Shown: piece by piece, positions 37,501 to 46,119 of the stretch
Position numbering within the stretch: position 1 is the first letter of the stretch
How the letters are laid out: every line of letters begins with the position of its first letter
Assembly (NCBI GenBank): GCA_012845835.1
Contig: JABAKD010000003.1
Coordinates: 2,476,212-2,540,211, forward strand
Reading direction: 5' to 3'
Source: Undaria pinnatifida
Lineage: Eukaryota; Sar; Phaeophyceae; Laminariales; Alariaceae
Length of the DNA stretch: 64,000 nucleotides
Translations under genes and position numbers: made by a program
Notes under the pieces: generated by a model
The model's input: the letters and a program-made list of their open reading frames with translations, nothing else
Told to the model about the DNA's origin: nothing
Database searches by the model: none

Positions 37501-40500
37501 ACAAAATTACTTGGAATTAGTATTGGGAGGGGTATTAGGGCTCAAAAGAGGTTCAAGTACAAACGGGTTTCCACCATCATTGGGTACTTCGTTAGATGGA
37601 GAGCCCGGTGGCGCTTCGAAGCATTTTGGGGCAAAAGCGGTACCCCTATAATAACGCAGCACGCCTCTGCAGTAGCAAACCCTGTCCGTCGAGTTGCAAG
37701 GAGCCTGGGAAATTGATTAGTATCCCCTAAAGTAAAACGGCCACGCTTTCGGCCACAACGTTTTATTTATCCCTTCTCAACCCCCCCGCCCCATGTTGTC
37801 GCCCTTAAGACACACCACACTGACGAGTGATGATGATAATGGTGATGTTCTGACATTAGTCCGTGGAAAAAGGAAAAGCAAAAAAGGCAAAACAAAACAA
37901 AACAAAAGCGTTACCTGTCGGTCAAACTCCAAGAACCCTTGGAAATTGATGAGCGTCCCCTTGTCCACCCCCGGCACCCCCGCCGCCTTGATGCTGTTGG
38001 CCGCTTTCGGAAGGCTCTCCCACATCTGCTCTACCTCCTCCCGCGTCACCAAGCCTTCCTCAAGCAGTTCCGTCACCTCGCTCCACCTGCCCGACACAGA
38101 AAAGGCGGCGATTAGGGCCGAGGGATTGAGAATAATAGGGGTCCTTGCGTTTGATCGTCTCAGCCGGTATAACAGGTATCATATGGGTCATCCCACGCGG
38201 TGGGGGTGCAGAGGAAGTTTTTGAGCTCCGAACACGAGCTCAATATCTCACCCGAAAACAAGGCTTGGAAGGCTTTCCGGTCGCGCAATCCGTCCAACAC
38301 TTCTGAGCGCTAGTCCCAAAAACAACCATGGTACTCGCAAAAGTATCGAAGGCCTAAGCGGTAGTTCTCATTTGAGGAGCTCAACCCGCAAGAAACGTTT
38401 TGGTCCAAAACGTTCAACCCCCACCGAGGGATGACCCCGCTGGGCCTTCGCTCCAAGCGTCGCCCACGTGTGGCACAAGCGCCGCCGGAGTGAGCGGAGG
38501 GCAGGGGCACATGTTTTCAACCCTTTTGAGGCTACAGAGGACGCGGGGTAGGGTAGAGGTGCGATCGTGTAGCACTTTTCGGCAAGAATATTTTTACCAA
38601 AGGACGGGGCTTCTTAGACCATGATCGTCAGAATGTCATTATTGTTTCGCGATACGATTTTATGCATACCTACAGCATGAGATTGTTCATCGGCTAGCAT
38701 TTTCCTTTTACTCAAAACCATTTTTTGGGTGAGGTATAAACGCTCAAGTGCTTAAGAGCCTCAGAAAATACCATGGTTGGTGAGCCTCTTCCGGGGCATG
38801 CGTGAGAGACACAAGAAAGGGACGTGCCACATGGCGACTACAGCAGTATCGGCCCCATGCGCATAGCAGCCCAGCGCTTGTGGGCCGTAGCAAGTCGCTG
38901 AGGCCTACAATGCCTTCCAAAGACCTAGTCTCACAAAAAAACTCGCTTTCCCCCCATCCCCTTCCTCCTTCCGCATCGTTCATAACAACCCGTTCACCAC
39001 CACCTTCGCCGCCACGACTTGGTGCGGGATACTTTTTGGAGCTCAAAAAGAATTGAAGTACCGGTACGAGCCTCGCCGCCCCTCTCCACCCCAACCAACC
39101 CGACCAAGCCCCCAACATGACTACACGATTGCTCACCGTAATGAGTCGCTATGGTCCACAATGCCCTCAAATAACCCAGCAAGCTCCACAAGGTTCGCTC
39201 CGCTTTATCTACTTCCTCGGCCGGCAGCACATCCCCATCACCACAAAAAAAATGCCTACCAGTACATTCTTTACCAGGTATATACCATACCTGGTATGCA
39301 GTAATTTCGATCCCGTACGCTCGAAAAAAAATGTACATCTATACTCTTGCTCACCGTAACAAGTCGCTAAGGCCCATGACGCCCTCCAAAGACCCTGCTA
39401 GCTCCACAAAGCTCGCTTCCACCTCGCCCCCTCCTTCAGAGGCCACCACAACCCCATCACCACGACCTCCACCGACACGATCTGCGTCCACAGCCGTGGC
39501 TGCAGCTGCTACTGCTCCCCCCATATTGTTGTCCTCCTCCTCTTCCTCCTCGAAGAGGGCGTCTACGCGAGCGAATGCCTGACAAAATCCGGGAAAATCT
39601 ACCCTATCCCCGACAGCACCCGCCTTCGGTACCGCCTTCCAGATTGCAAGGACTTCCGAGTCCTTCAGGAGGCCGTCGTCCAAAAGTTCGCGCACGTCCG
39701 CGAGAGCCTGCGTGCGGACAGTGGGTTGGAGGGGACGGGAACGGGGACGGAGACGGGTTAAGATAAGGGTAGGGGGCGATGACGTTTTTTCGGTACTTGG
39801 GATGCACTTCGTCCGGCGACGGCAGCAGCACCGGCAGCAGCGTCGATGGCGGACTACGGTCACGGGATGTCAGACTCATCCCCGCCCAAAACAAACTGAA
39901 TTAAATAACGAAACAAAAAACGAAACGAATGAACAATAAACAAACACACGAACAAACAAACAAACAAACAAACAAACAAACAAACAAACAAACAAACAAA
40001 CAAACAAACAAACAAACAAACAAACAAACACACAAACAAACAAACAAACAAACAAACAAACAAACAAACAAACAAACAAACAAACAAACAAACAAACAAA
40101 CAAACAAACAAACAAACAAACAAACAAACAAACAAACAAACAAACAAACAAACAAACAAACACACAAACACACAAACAAAACGAACAAACAAACAAACAA
40201 ACGAACAAACAAACAAACAAACAAACAAACAAACAAACAAACAAACAAACAAACAAACAAACAAACAAACAAACAAACAAACAAACAAACAAACAAACAA
40301 ACAAACAAACAAACAAACAAACAAACAAACAAACGAACAAACAAACGAACGAACAAACAAACAAACAAACAAACAAACAAACAAACAAACAAACAAACAA
40401 ACAAACAAACAAACAAACAAACAAACAAACAAACAAACAAACAAACAAACAAACAAACAAACAAACAAACAAACAAACAAACAAACAAACAAACAAACAA

Positions 40501-41261
40501 ACAAACAAACAAACAAACAAACAAACAAACAAACAAACAAAACACAAACGCTCCATACGTCCGAAGCACCGACCATACAGTAGTACACCCCTCCAAGCGC
40601 ATCACATTCTCACCCGAAACCCATCGAGCCCCAGGAGCCCATCGTCCCCCACAGCCGCCTCATATGCCCCTTTCAACTCTTCCCCTCCACCATCGACCGC
40701 CGCCGTCGCCGCACCCCCGTCCCCCGGAGAACGCACCGCCGCCACCATCCCCAATTGGAACCCTCCTTCGCCCCGCCCCTTCCCGCAAATGGTAGCAGCC
40801 CACCGGCGGGCCAGCCAGGGCGGTGAGGGCGAGGAGGAAGGTCGCGCTACAGCGGCAGCCGCGCTTTGTTGATCTCTCCCCGCGTAGAACAGTGCTGACG
40901 TAGATGGCACATGTGGCCGGGACGACGATGATGATAACATTGATATCCGCGCTGTTGGAGAGGTGGAGGAGGAGGACCACCCCCGGCGATATTCACTTCC
41001 ACCCGTGGGGGACGCTACCACTCCCACCCCCCCCACCGCCGCCGCCGATTCTGCTGCTCTTGCCGCTACTATGGTTGATCTCGGTCGCGAGGGCAATGGA
41101 CCTACCCATGATCTACTACCTCTCCCCGAGATAAGCTCGCTCGCGGTGGCCTCTTCCCAGACGGAGGTGGAGGTGGACGTGGGGCCGGATGTCCGTGGGG
41201 ATGAGCGCGAGGGAGGAAGGCTTATCCAAGCCGAAGTGCCAACGTTGCGTCGCTGCGATTG
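22439..41261 (-). CDS. Plastid-lipid-associated (PAP/fibrillin) protein with three N-terminal EF-hand-like modules; 10 exons recognised, 5' end uncertain
   Basis: The exons, 5' to 3', are 41261?-40614, 39707-39355, 38086-37915, 33144-32828, 31337-31202, 29532-29260, 26817-26683, 25899-25801, 24218-24128 and 22571-22439. All intron phases agree. The last four carry the PAP/fibrillin domain (GEWRLLYTSSNAMEYNQ, TGLANTIPNAKFSGLRQIL, DPLIITVTSDWEVK, DIAYLDDDIR). Plastid fibrillins bind lipids or quinones in plastoglobules and thylakoids. The first six carry three copies of a degenerate EF-hand-pair-like module (WSEV.ELLE..L...E...M...LPKA...I...GF..F), each followed by an acidic LFEDED-type stretch and a low-complexity linker. 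The fusion is inferred from phase, strand and order; two adjacent genes remain possible. I did not find a signal peptide exon, so plastid location rests on the family. Confidence 0.75.
23365..23440. repeat. CAGCTGTGAG dispersed repeat, subfamily 1
   Basis: GTCAGCTGTGAGTTCGATCA..GGGTCGATACTCATCTTTCA; partial relatives occur at 30670, 32660, 45660, 60640 and 63007 (plus) and 59820 and 60215 (inverted). Confidence 0.75.
23490..23826. repeat. 84-bp tandem repeat, four copies
   Basis: TAGTCCAAATTTCTTAGCAC..GCAAAAAAGTGAACCTGACG..TATTTCTACTGGCAGCATGA recurs with a constant 84-bp period (anchors at 23511, 23595, 23679 and 23763). It lies in the last recognised intron of the fibrillin gene. The period is a multiple of three, but no frame is plausible. 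Confidence 0.95.
24128..24218 (-). CDS. Fibrillin gene: third PAP/fibrillin-domain exon
   Basis: 91 bases, phase 0 in and phase 1 out, acceptor TCCCAG/GAGGAA, donor GACAG/GTATGT. It encodes EELSIRDESDPLIITVTSDW then EVKQTSSLVT, a typical fibrillin mid-domain segment. Confidence 0.93.
24531..24613. mobile_element. TTAA-flanked mini-MITE, copy A (83 bp)
   Basis: Flanked by TTAA (24527-24530) and TTCA (24614-24617). The ends CGCGTTTACAACTGG and GGGGCTCTAAAGGAG are imperfect inverted repeats. The host sequence on both sides matches another repeat family whose empty site is seen at 47920 and 55050. Confidence 0.75.
24790..25030. repeat. Dispersed repeat (AGCATCGGCCACG..CTGCTGGGGTAG family)
   Basis: Contains CACCGGCCACGCGGAGCA, GGGCTGCTGGGGCAGC and GTACGACACGCGCGCAGCATGTAG; related copies at 24358-24480, 46560-46740 and (reverse) 37070-37260. 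In both 24790-25030 and 46560-46740 minus-strand ORFs begin TCCARV.QLL, pure repeat artefacts. Confidence 0.65.
25801..25899 (-). CDS. Fibrillin gene: second PAP/fibrillin-domain exon
   Basis: 33 codons, phase 0 at both ends, acceptor GCACAG/GGGTTG, donor TACGAG/GTAAGC. It encodes GLTGLANTIPNAKFSGLRQ and DGMVFDAEYE, continuing directly from the NQ of the previous exon as in family members (N-Q-G-L-T-G). Confidence 0.93.
26683..26817 (-). CDS. Fibrillin gene: first PAP/fibrillin-domain exon
   Basis: 45 codons, phase 0 at both ends, acceptor AACAACAG/GCACTA, donor CCAG/GTGGGC. It encodes ALDALVAFEEGNFVAGEG and the family hallmark GEWRLLYTSSNAMEYNQ. Two degenerate tandem copies of its 5' edge lie upstream at 26960-27150. 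Confidence 0.92.
26960..27150 (-). repeat. Two degenerate copies of the first fibrillin exon's 5' edge
   Basis: Segments at about 26965-27040 and 27078-27155 repeat the acceptor region and first 15 codons of the 26817 exon (translated: LGKYQALDALAAFGEGNFV and LGKYQALHALVAFGEGNFV). They lack the GEWRLLYTSS part. These are tandem exon-edge duplications, probably not used in splicing, though they could act as decoys. Confidence 0.85.
27290..27440 (-). repeat. Repeat shared with 60930-61055 (opposite orientation)
   Basis: The reading DQRTQADGSYKYRAARVFGD here matches DQQRARVDGSYRYPAARVPG on the plus strand at 60930, and the DNA is similar over about 60 bases. The 118-codon ORF containing it (27170-27526) is therefore probably repeat-derived rather than a fibrillin exon. 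Confidence 0.55.
28050..28430. repeat. 48-bp tandem repeat array
   Basis: Degenerate 48-bp units (AGCATGCAGTGCTTTACTAG..CAGCATCCGCAAGCAC), about seven to eight copies. The period being divisible by three keeps Ala/Ser-rich ORFs open on both strands; I treat these as artefacts. Intronic. Confidence 0.85.
28817..28870 (-). repeat. Degenerate copy of the module 3 linker exon's 3' edge
   Basis: On the minus strand GAGGCGAGGGTGTGCCTCGT..CTTGCTGAG/GTAAGT encodes AAAEARVCLVALAE plus a good donor, mirroring AAAEAKARLVALAE/GTAAGC at 29260-29300. It lies about 440 bp downstream in the intron. Confidence 0.8.
29260..29532 (-). CDS. Fibrillin gene: module 3, acidic linker exon
   Basis: 273 bases, phase 0 at both ends. 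It starts LDDLFEDDEIES, followed by a Pro/Ala/Thr-rich linker, and ends KARLVALAE before donor GAG/GTAAGC. Joined in phase to the next exon it reads ALAE+ALDALVAFEEGNF, a plausible lead-in to the fibrillin fold. Confidence 0.82.
29936..30510. repeat. AGATC-rich repeat, two tandem copies of about 300 bp
   Basis: Both copies contain ATCTAGAT(A)ATCTA.., CAGGAAACA..AGATC..AGATCA and ..GGCAACAT.ATCTACAGGC. A third copy lies at 35360-35590. GATC-type palindromes are frequent. Intronic, no coding signal. Confidence 0.75.
30670..30770. repeat. CAGCTGTGAG dispersed repeat, subfamily 1
   Basis: GTCAGCTGTGAGTTCGATGA..GGGTCAATACTCATCTTAGA..GATACACCGGCCGCTCGTTT, one of the most complete subfamily 1 copies. 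Confidence 0.8.
31202..31337 (-). CDS. Fibrillin gene: module 3, helix exon
   Basis: 136 bases, phase 2 in (completing GGA) and phase 0 out, acceptor ATGCAG/ATGGAG, donor CCAG/GTAACG. It encodes WSEVSELLEDELLTRQELDA, MFEGLPKAG and LAGFIEFARQ, closely parallel to the module 2 helix exon, including identical splice phases. That supports origin by module duplication. Confidence 0.87.
31840..31935. repeat. CAGCTGTGAG dispersed repeat, subfamily 2 (3' half)
   Basis: GTGTGATACGCCGATCGCGCGTG..GTCCTCAAGAAGGATATATG..GGCGACTCCCG. A fuller copy lies at 32145-32255. Confidence 0.75.
32145..32255. repeat. CAGCTGTGAG dispersed repeat, subfamily 2
   Basis: CTCAGCTGTGAGATCGAGGA..TTCGACAGTCGT..CTTCGATCGCTCGTGCTG..AAGGGTATACGTTGGTGACTC. 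Intronic in the fibrillin gene. Confidence 0.75.
32560..32639. mobile_element. TTAA-flanked mini-MITE, copy B (80 bp)
   Basis: Exact TTAA on both sides (32556-32559 and 32640-32643), with internal CACTGGAAACCC..TATAGGGAGGGAGTTTGG and the end GGGGCTCTAAAGGGG. A TTAA duplication is typical of piggyBac-type transposition, though no transposase is seen. A subfamily 1 CAGCTGTGAG repeat follows at once (32660-32740). Confidence 0.8.
32828..33144 (-). CDS. Fibrillin gene: module 2, acidic and poly-Ala linker exon
   Basis: 317 bases, phase 0 in and phase 2 out. It starts LSDLFEDEDGG and continues into an Ala/Glu tract encoded by a GCT/GCA-type trinucleotide repeat (about 33000-33105), then FAQLSAARGGVLTLGDLLG. 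The poly-Ala length is likely to vary between individuals. Confidence 0.85.
33801..34925. mobile_element. About 1.1-kb element with terminal inverted repeats, CGGCTC/TTTTCGGC-rich ends
   Basis: The left end GCGTAAGGCTGGGCTGAGCC then TCGTCCGGCT is inverted at the right end (read inward: GCGTAGGCTGAGCCTCGACC then GGCT). Both subterminal regions are rich in TTTTTCGGC / CGGCTC motifs. The interior lacks any recognisable transposase. Target duplication is unclear. Intronic. Confidence 0.65.
35360..35590. repeat. AGATC-rich repeat, third copy
   Basis: ATCTAGATAATGATCTAGAC..GATCCTGTATCTGCCG..CGGGCAACATGAGCTACACC, related to 29936-30510. Confidence 0.7.
35855..36060. repeat. GGGTCGGGTC-rich dispersed repeat, copy 2 (reverse)
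   Basis: CCCGACCTGACCCGTGATGT..CCAACCCGACCCGACTAGAC..CTTGACCCGTGAAAAG, the complement of the 13490-14245 family. Confidence 0.7.
36879..36960. mobile_element. TTAA-flanked mini-MITE, copy C (82 bp)
   Basis: TTAA at 36875-36878 and TTAG/TTAA at 36961-36968, with ends CCCTTTTACAACTGG and GGCTCTAAAGGGG. The host repeat reads GGCGCTCC-TTAA-CCCAG, matching the empty site GAGGCTCCTTAACCCA at 47920. Confidence 0.8.
37240..37440. repeat. Dispersed repeat (CCTAGGCCATGGGATTGTTC family)
   Basis: GTACACCTAGGCCACGGGAT..TCAGTTTTCGGGTGAGGTAT..GGTTGGTGCACCTCTGCCG; related copies at 38560-38810, 47880-48010 and 55000-55230. This is the host family into which mini-MITE copies A and C inserted. Confidence 0.65.
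37471..37551. mobile_element. TTAA-flanked mini-MITE, copy D (81 bp)
   Basis: Flanked by TTAA (37467-37470) and TTCA (37552-37555), with CGCCTTTACAGCTGGAAACC..GGGCTCAAAAGAG ends. Confidence 0.75.
37915..38086 (-). CDS. Fibrillin gene: module 2, helix exon
   Basis: 172 bases, phase 2 in (completing CGG) and phase 0 out, acceptor GGGCAG/GTGGAG, donor GACAG/GTAACG. It encodes WSEVTELLEEGLVTREEVEQ, MWESLPKA and INFQGFLEFDRQ. It carries an insertion relative to the other modules (about 12 residues including VPGVDKG). Confidence 0.85.
38880..39210 (-). repeat. Two degenerate copies of the module 1 exon's 3' edge
   Basis: Plus-strand GCTCACCGTAATGAGTCGCTATGG (39128) and GGGCCGTAGCAAGTCGCTGAGG (about 38881) mirror GCTCACCGTAACAAGTCGCTAAGG at the true exon end (39350). 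The 38881 copy still reads SLEGIVGLSDLLR on the minus strand. The spacing is about 222 and 247 bp. Confidence 0.85.
39355..39707 (-). CDS. Fibrillin gene: module 1 exon
   Basis: 353 bases, phase 0 in and phase 2 out, acceptor CACGCAG/GCTCTC, donor TTACG/GTGAGC. It encodes LADVRELLDDGLLKDSEVLA, IWKAVPKAG, RVDFPGFCQAF, an acidic LFEEEEEE stretch, a Gly/Ala-rich linker and FVELAGSLEGVMGLSDLLR. There is no canonical EF-hand calcium loop (DxDxDG), so this is EF-hand-like at most. Two degenerate copies of its 3' edge lie in the next intron. Confidence 0.8.
39934..40545. repeat. (CAAA)n tetranucleotide microsatellite, about 600 bp
   Basis: Roughly 150 copies of CAAA with only scattered CACA or CGAA variants, wholly inside the intron between the first two recognised exons of the fibrillin gene. 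On the transcribed strand it is a (TTTG)n pyrimidine-rich tract. The very long TNKQ and LFVC ORFs in all frames are artefacts. Confidence 0.98.
40614..41261 (-). CDS. Fibrillin gene: 5'-most exon recognised (start uncertain)
   Basis: The 3' end, EELKGAYEAAVGDDGLLGLDG then FR before donor CGG/GTGAGA, matches the linker ends of the next two modules (FVELAGSLEGVMGLSDLLR; FAQLSAARGGVLTLGDLLG), which supports the frame and donor. Upstream the same frame is open and Ser/Ala/Pro-rich. The acceptor at 41262-41264 (CAACAGCAG) is one of several possibilities, so the 5' border is a guess and there may be an unseen exon 1. Confidence 0.5.
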
Positions 41262-44200
41262 CTGCTGTTGCTCAAGGGATGCGAGGGGAGACAGGGGTGG
41301 GGCGTGGTGGGGTAGGGTGGGGTTAGGTGGGGTGTTGCTGCTGTTACTCAAGGAAATGTTGTATGAGACAAGGGTAGGGTGGCGTGGGGTGGGGTGGTGT
41401 AGAGTGATGATGACGTTCTCACCTTGATTCGTTTCCCTGAAATCTAGCCCGTGGCCATAATAACAGCGAACAGGCATCCTGATGGAAGAAAAAACTGAAG
41501 AAAAAAAAAACATACCATGTGCACCACAGCACCAACACGCAAGGGAACCAATCGTTCTACGGGCTGCGGTATACCATCCCGCATCACTTGCAAACTGCAA
41601 AATACCAGGAAGCTATCCATGGGTGGGGTGGAGAAGTGGGGTGGGGTGGGGTGGGGTGGTGTAGGGTAAGGTTAGGTGGGGTGGATAAGTGATACTAGTA
41701 CTGTTTTAAGGTAGTCGAATACTATAGGCGCGCTAAACCCGTCAGAACCATGCCCATGTTTTGAACTGTGGTGTGATCATTTTTGCAGCACTCACGTTTT
41801 AGGAAACAATATATCTAGAACTACGTATTCATATGAGTGGAATAGTTGGCGTATGACATTAACAGTACAAAAGCGAAAAGGAGGAAGACATCAGAACGCG
41901 CACTGCTCAAGTACAGGAGGTCATCAGTCATATCTACCACGACAAAACTCACCGATGCCAGAGCCCTGCCATCTCCTCGCTCGCCTCCGCACATGACGAC
42001 GGGGCACATCGTCAGGCATGCCCTGGCAGCACGAAAGAATTGTGCATTCACCATCGGGCCTTCGTCTCCTCTTTGCTCTGCCCCCAAAAGAACATCAACA
42101 TGTGCACCACGTAGCGCAGAAAGGTTTAGACTGTGCAAATAACAAACTAAGCGAGATATTATATATAGGGGCTCATTTCCAGACTCGCGTGCCCAATTGT
42201 TGATGCGTGCTGCGTGTCCCACCCGATGACCGTGTCTCGCAAAACAAAAATCATGTTTTGCAAGTTGGGAACGCACACTCACCTACGCCCAATGACAGTA
42301 CAGCAAATTGTTGGATTGGAGGGTTGGGACTTTCCTGCTTCCCACCAGCGCACTTACAGTTGACGACAGCAGCTACAAATATCCACCAGCGCGAGTTCCT
42401 GGCGAAAGCCACACTGCAGTATCTTACTATACTTCGTATTACCGGTACGTGTAAGCGCGGTCTCATAAGCCGTCGAGGGTGGGCCATCTCCAGCACGAGT
42501 ACACATGATAGAATGACAGCATAATGCTGCGAGCGTGTTGTACAATCCCATATACCACGTGCAAGGGCGTAACTCGGCAGCGCCGGGTTGCTACCGCCGT
42601 ATTCAGTTGTGTGGCCGATGCGGCCATCGCAACCGTCATTTTCGTGGTCTCTTTTCGCCTCTCATGCCCCAGAAGGGGTACCACGTCTAATGGAAGGACT
42701 GCGCTGTTGCACTCTCAGCTTGGAATCGGTGCGCCAATACACGCTTGGTGTACGTGGTGCTAATAGCAGAGTGCAGCTGGGAAAAGGAGACGGCGCACGT
42801 CACCACAGCGCAAACCCGGGCTTGAAACGCGATAGCGGAGCTCTTCCCAAACCCGAGCTTGAAACGCGTTACGTATGAGTTACGAAAACGGACCTCATTC
42901 GGGACGTGATCCTTTCACAACAACCGCGCTCGACGAGCCAATTCTCCTATAATAGGGGTACGTGTGGTGCGAGTGGCTGACATGGGTATCTTACGTAGCG
43001 CGTAGCGCATCCCTTTCGCCACTGCTAAACGTACGAGGCCGTGACAATACCCACGCTAATGGGGTCTGAGCAAAAAAAAAAACGAAAAAACGGCGATTGA
43101 CATTTTGTCAAGCGTCTATTAATATTAATGGGGACAGCGTGCAGCAATGGTATCGCCATGCCACCTGCACGCGTGTAGCACAGCACCAGTTCCATGCATT
43201 TCGTACAGTTCAGAATTCGGACACCCAGTAACCCGGGCTAGGTCGTGTGGGCGGTACTGTATTCGTCAATTTTTTTCCCATCTGAAGCCCCAAATGCTCG
43301 TCCAACATGTTTGATACCTTAGGGATCATGGGTGGTACTACATAGCAGCGCATCCCTTTTGTCATCTCTAAGCTTACGAGGCCATGAATCAGCGTGAAGA
43401 CGGGGACTCAAATCGCACTACCAAAGAATGCAGTCTGTCTGCGCTTGCTGCATGCCGTACCAGTACGAACCTACAGAACGAGAAGCAGCATAAACAGGGC
43501 GATCTGCAATATCATGTAATCATGTGTCAGTGATGTACTGACCCAAAGAGAGTGGAAGGCAACACAAGCAGTACGTATCATGAGAGATACGAGTACCAAC
43601 ACACACGTGAGCTGCACCAAGCACCTTCGCTCCACCAAAACTTCACGCTACCCCCATCACACACTCAACGTGCATGCAGGCAGGGTCAAGACACCCGCGG
43701 GCGAGTCTGGACCGGCACAGACGTCACATGAGGCAACACGTTCTCACAGGTAGGCAACACACAGCTTGGCGTTGATACCACCTCGGCCCTCGTGTGGAGC
43801 GGCAGTTTGCTTACCTGACAGCCGAGAGTAGAAATCAGTGGCTCCGTTTTCCGACCTCTTCTCCTAACGCACTCCACTTGTCTCTCTGTCTTCTAGCTTG
43901 GGACGAACTGCAGTGGGTGGGAAACCACCCCCGGGGATGGGTTAATACCACCCCCACATGGGTTTTTTATTACCTGGATGCATGCTTTTATCAACATGGG
44001 CGATTTTGGGTCGAGTTTCTTTTTGTGTGCTGGTTTTACAGCAATCAAGGACGTTGCCAGCTGTGGCCGCCAAAGCTAACTAAGGCTTCTATTCGCTGCC
44101 GGTTCTAGGCAGCTCCTGTCAACATGGTTTTCAAGGTGAAGTGGTTCAAACTACGAGCCCCTTTTCGTAGGATGGCAAATTCATGTTTGCGCCGCTCTAC

Positions 44201-45063
44201 GTACCTCTGACCGCACGCAGGATACGCACTTGCTCGCTTGTTTGGGCTCGTACACGTACGTACACAGCATGCGCGACAGGACGAGTGTTCACGAGGAATG
44301 GGGATTCAGTAAAAGAAGTCCTCCGGTTTAGCCTTTGAACCCGGTACCGATATTTTACTCGTGGACCCAGCTCTGTGCTTGCTTCTGGTCACGCCATGGG
44401 TAGTTCGAGTACCTTCTATGATATGTCGCTCATGTTTCGTCTTTTTTTGCGATTCCTTCAAAGACGGGCGATTTCTATGTTATATCCCATATATTAGTTT
44501 AATGACGTGGAGAAGACTGGAGATTGGAGCATTGTTGTATCGCAGTGGCACAATAACACTCCAGCCAGGCCCCGCGACTTCCCCGTTGTTAGCCGTTAGG
44601 AGAGAGCTCGACGAACGTTCTATCACTACTGCTGTGTCACTGATCTTGCATGTTGCCACCAAGCGATGCGCCCGTCGTACATGGACACGGAGGAATCACT
44701 CAACCAGCGTTTGTCAGACAACACGACGTTCGAAGATCGCAGATTGTCACCTTCCGTCATGAAATTCTCCATACGATATGATATGTACGACACGAAAGCA
44801 GTTGCTGCACTTTCGCCCACGTACTCTTTCGCCTTCGTGCATTCAAACTTCGCCTTTTGCAGAACGAGCTTCAAGCACAGCCAGGCTATTCGCTGACCCT
44901 GCACATGCTGTACAACTAGCTGCGTGCTGTAGACGGACACGTTGATTGACCATTGTGTCAATTTGTTGGAAACGTTTTCAACTGTTTTCGACGTGAGTCT
45001 CATCTAACAGGTGTGCACTCGTACAGACAGCAGTGTGCGGCGGGGTATTTTCCAACATTTCAC

Positions 45064-45192
45064 ATTTCACTGACGTTCATGTCACATGGCTGTCATATGG
45101 CTGTCACATGGCTGTCGTATGGCTGTCATATGGCTGTCACATGGCTGTCATATGGCTGTCACATGGCTGTCATATGTGGCTGTCACATGGAT
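45064..45192. repeat. 12-bp tandem repeat (ATGGCTGTCACA/T), about 10 copies
   Basis: Alternating ATGGCTGTCACATGGCTGTC and ATGGCTGTCATATGGCTGTC units. They contain CATATG/CACATG palindromic steps. Confidence 0.93.
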
Positions 45193-45659
45193 AAGCGTAC
45201 GGCTTCTTACGATGCCAACCATCCCGCATCCTGCAAACGACCACCACACCCAACTCCAAAAAACCTGTCGTCTACCACAGCCCAGTCGAAAAGACAAATG
45301 TACGAGCTCATCGCATTAACTGTACGTTGGAACTAGGCCTCCCTTTTGGGACCGAGGCATAGCGGCCTAGAATCGAGGAAAGAGGTGTTAATGGTTGTAT
45401 CATACCAGTGGTAGTAGACTGCATTCCTACCGCCGTGTTGCGAGGTACTCCGTGTTGCCTCGAGGCCTTGTGATACTCAGCGAGTTCGTTTCGTTTCCTT
45501 GTCGAGCGCATGTTCTCTTGTTCGCACTTTGAAGTGACAAAATTAAAGTTGTGTATAACCCGTGTCTTATTTTACGTTTCCGCGTTAGTGTTGGTGTCGC
45601 GCTCTTCTGGGCGTCATTTTTTGCTCGTTTTTTTTTTCTTTTTGTTCTTTTTCTCTAAA

Positions 45660-45745
45660 CGCGTCAGCTGTAACTCGATAAAGTTAGGGTCGATACTCAA
45701 CTTTGCAAGCTGCGCAATACACTGGCCGCTCGTTTGTCCTACGGA
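45660..45745. repeat. CAGCTGTGAG dispersed repeat, subfamily 1
   Basis: GCGTCAGCTGTAACTCGATA..GGGTCGATACTCAACTTTGC..CACTGGCCGCTCGTTTG. Confidence 0.75.
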
Positions 45746-46119
45746 CACTATTGCGCGTTCCCTAAGGTCGCTGTGGCTGCTCTTTTGTTGCTGTCTTGTG
45801 TTTCCGAGTTTACGGACAGCATTCGTTTTTCTCCTGATGTCAAGTTCCAGCAAATATGCCAGGAGACATGCCTAGCAAGAGAAAAAGCGTGTCATGGGCT
45901 AGGGTTTAGGGTCGAGTGTTCCACACTAAAACCTAGAAGCGTGGTGTCAGTCAAGCCAAGTAAAGGGGGGGGGGTTGTCTTGGCCAGGGGGGGGGGGGAA
46001 TGCTGTATCCTGGCATCTTGATGACCGTGGGTACAAAAATGTCGACCTGTGACGAAGTCAACCGATTGAGTCAATCCTTGAGCCTTGACGTTTTTTTTCC
46101 CACTCCTAAAACGATCGTA

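Noticed and set aside
39860-40795. Four very long overlapping ORFs (TNKQ-repeat on plus, LFVC-repeat on minus)
   Set aside because: They exist only because a (CAAA)n microsatellite has no stops in several frames; flanking exons show it is intronic.
44361-45003. Opposing ORFs of 133 (plus) and 125 (minus) codons between the divergent genes
   Set aside because: Mutually antisense, no domain recognised; noted only in the intergenic entry.
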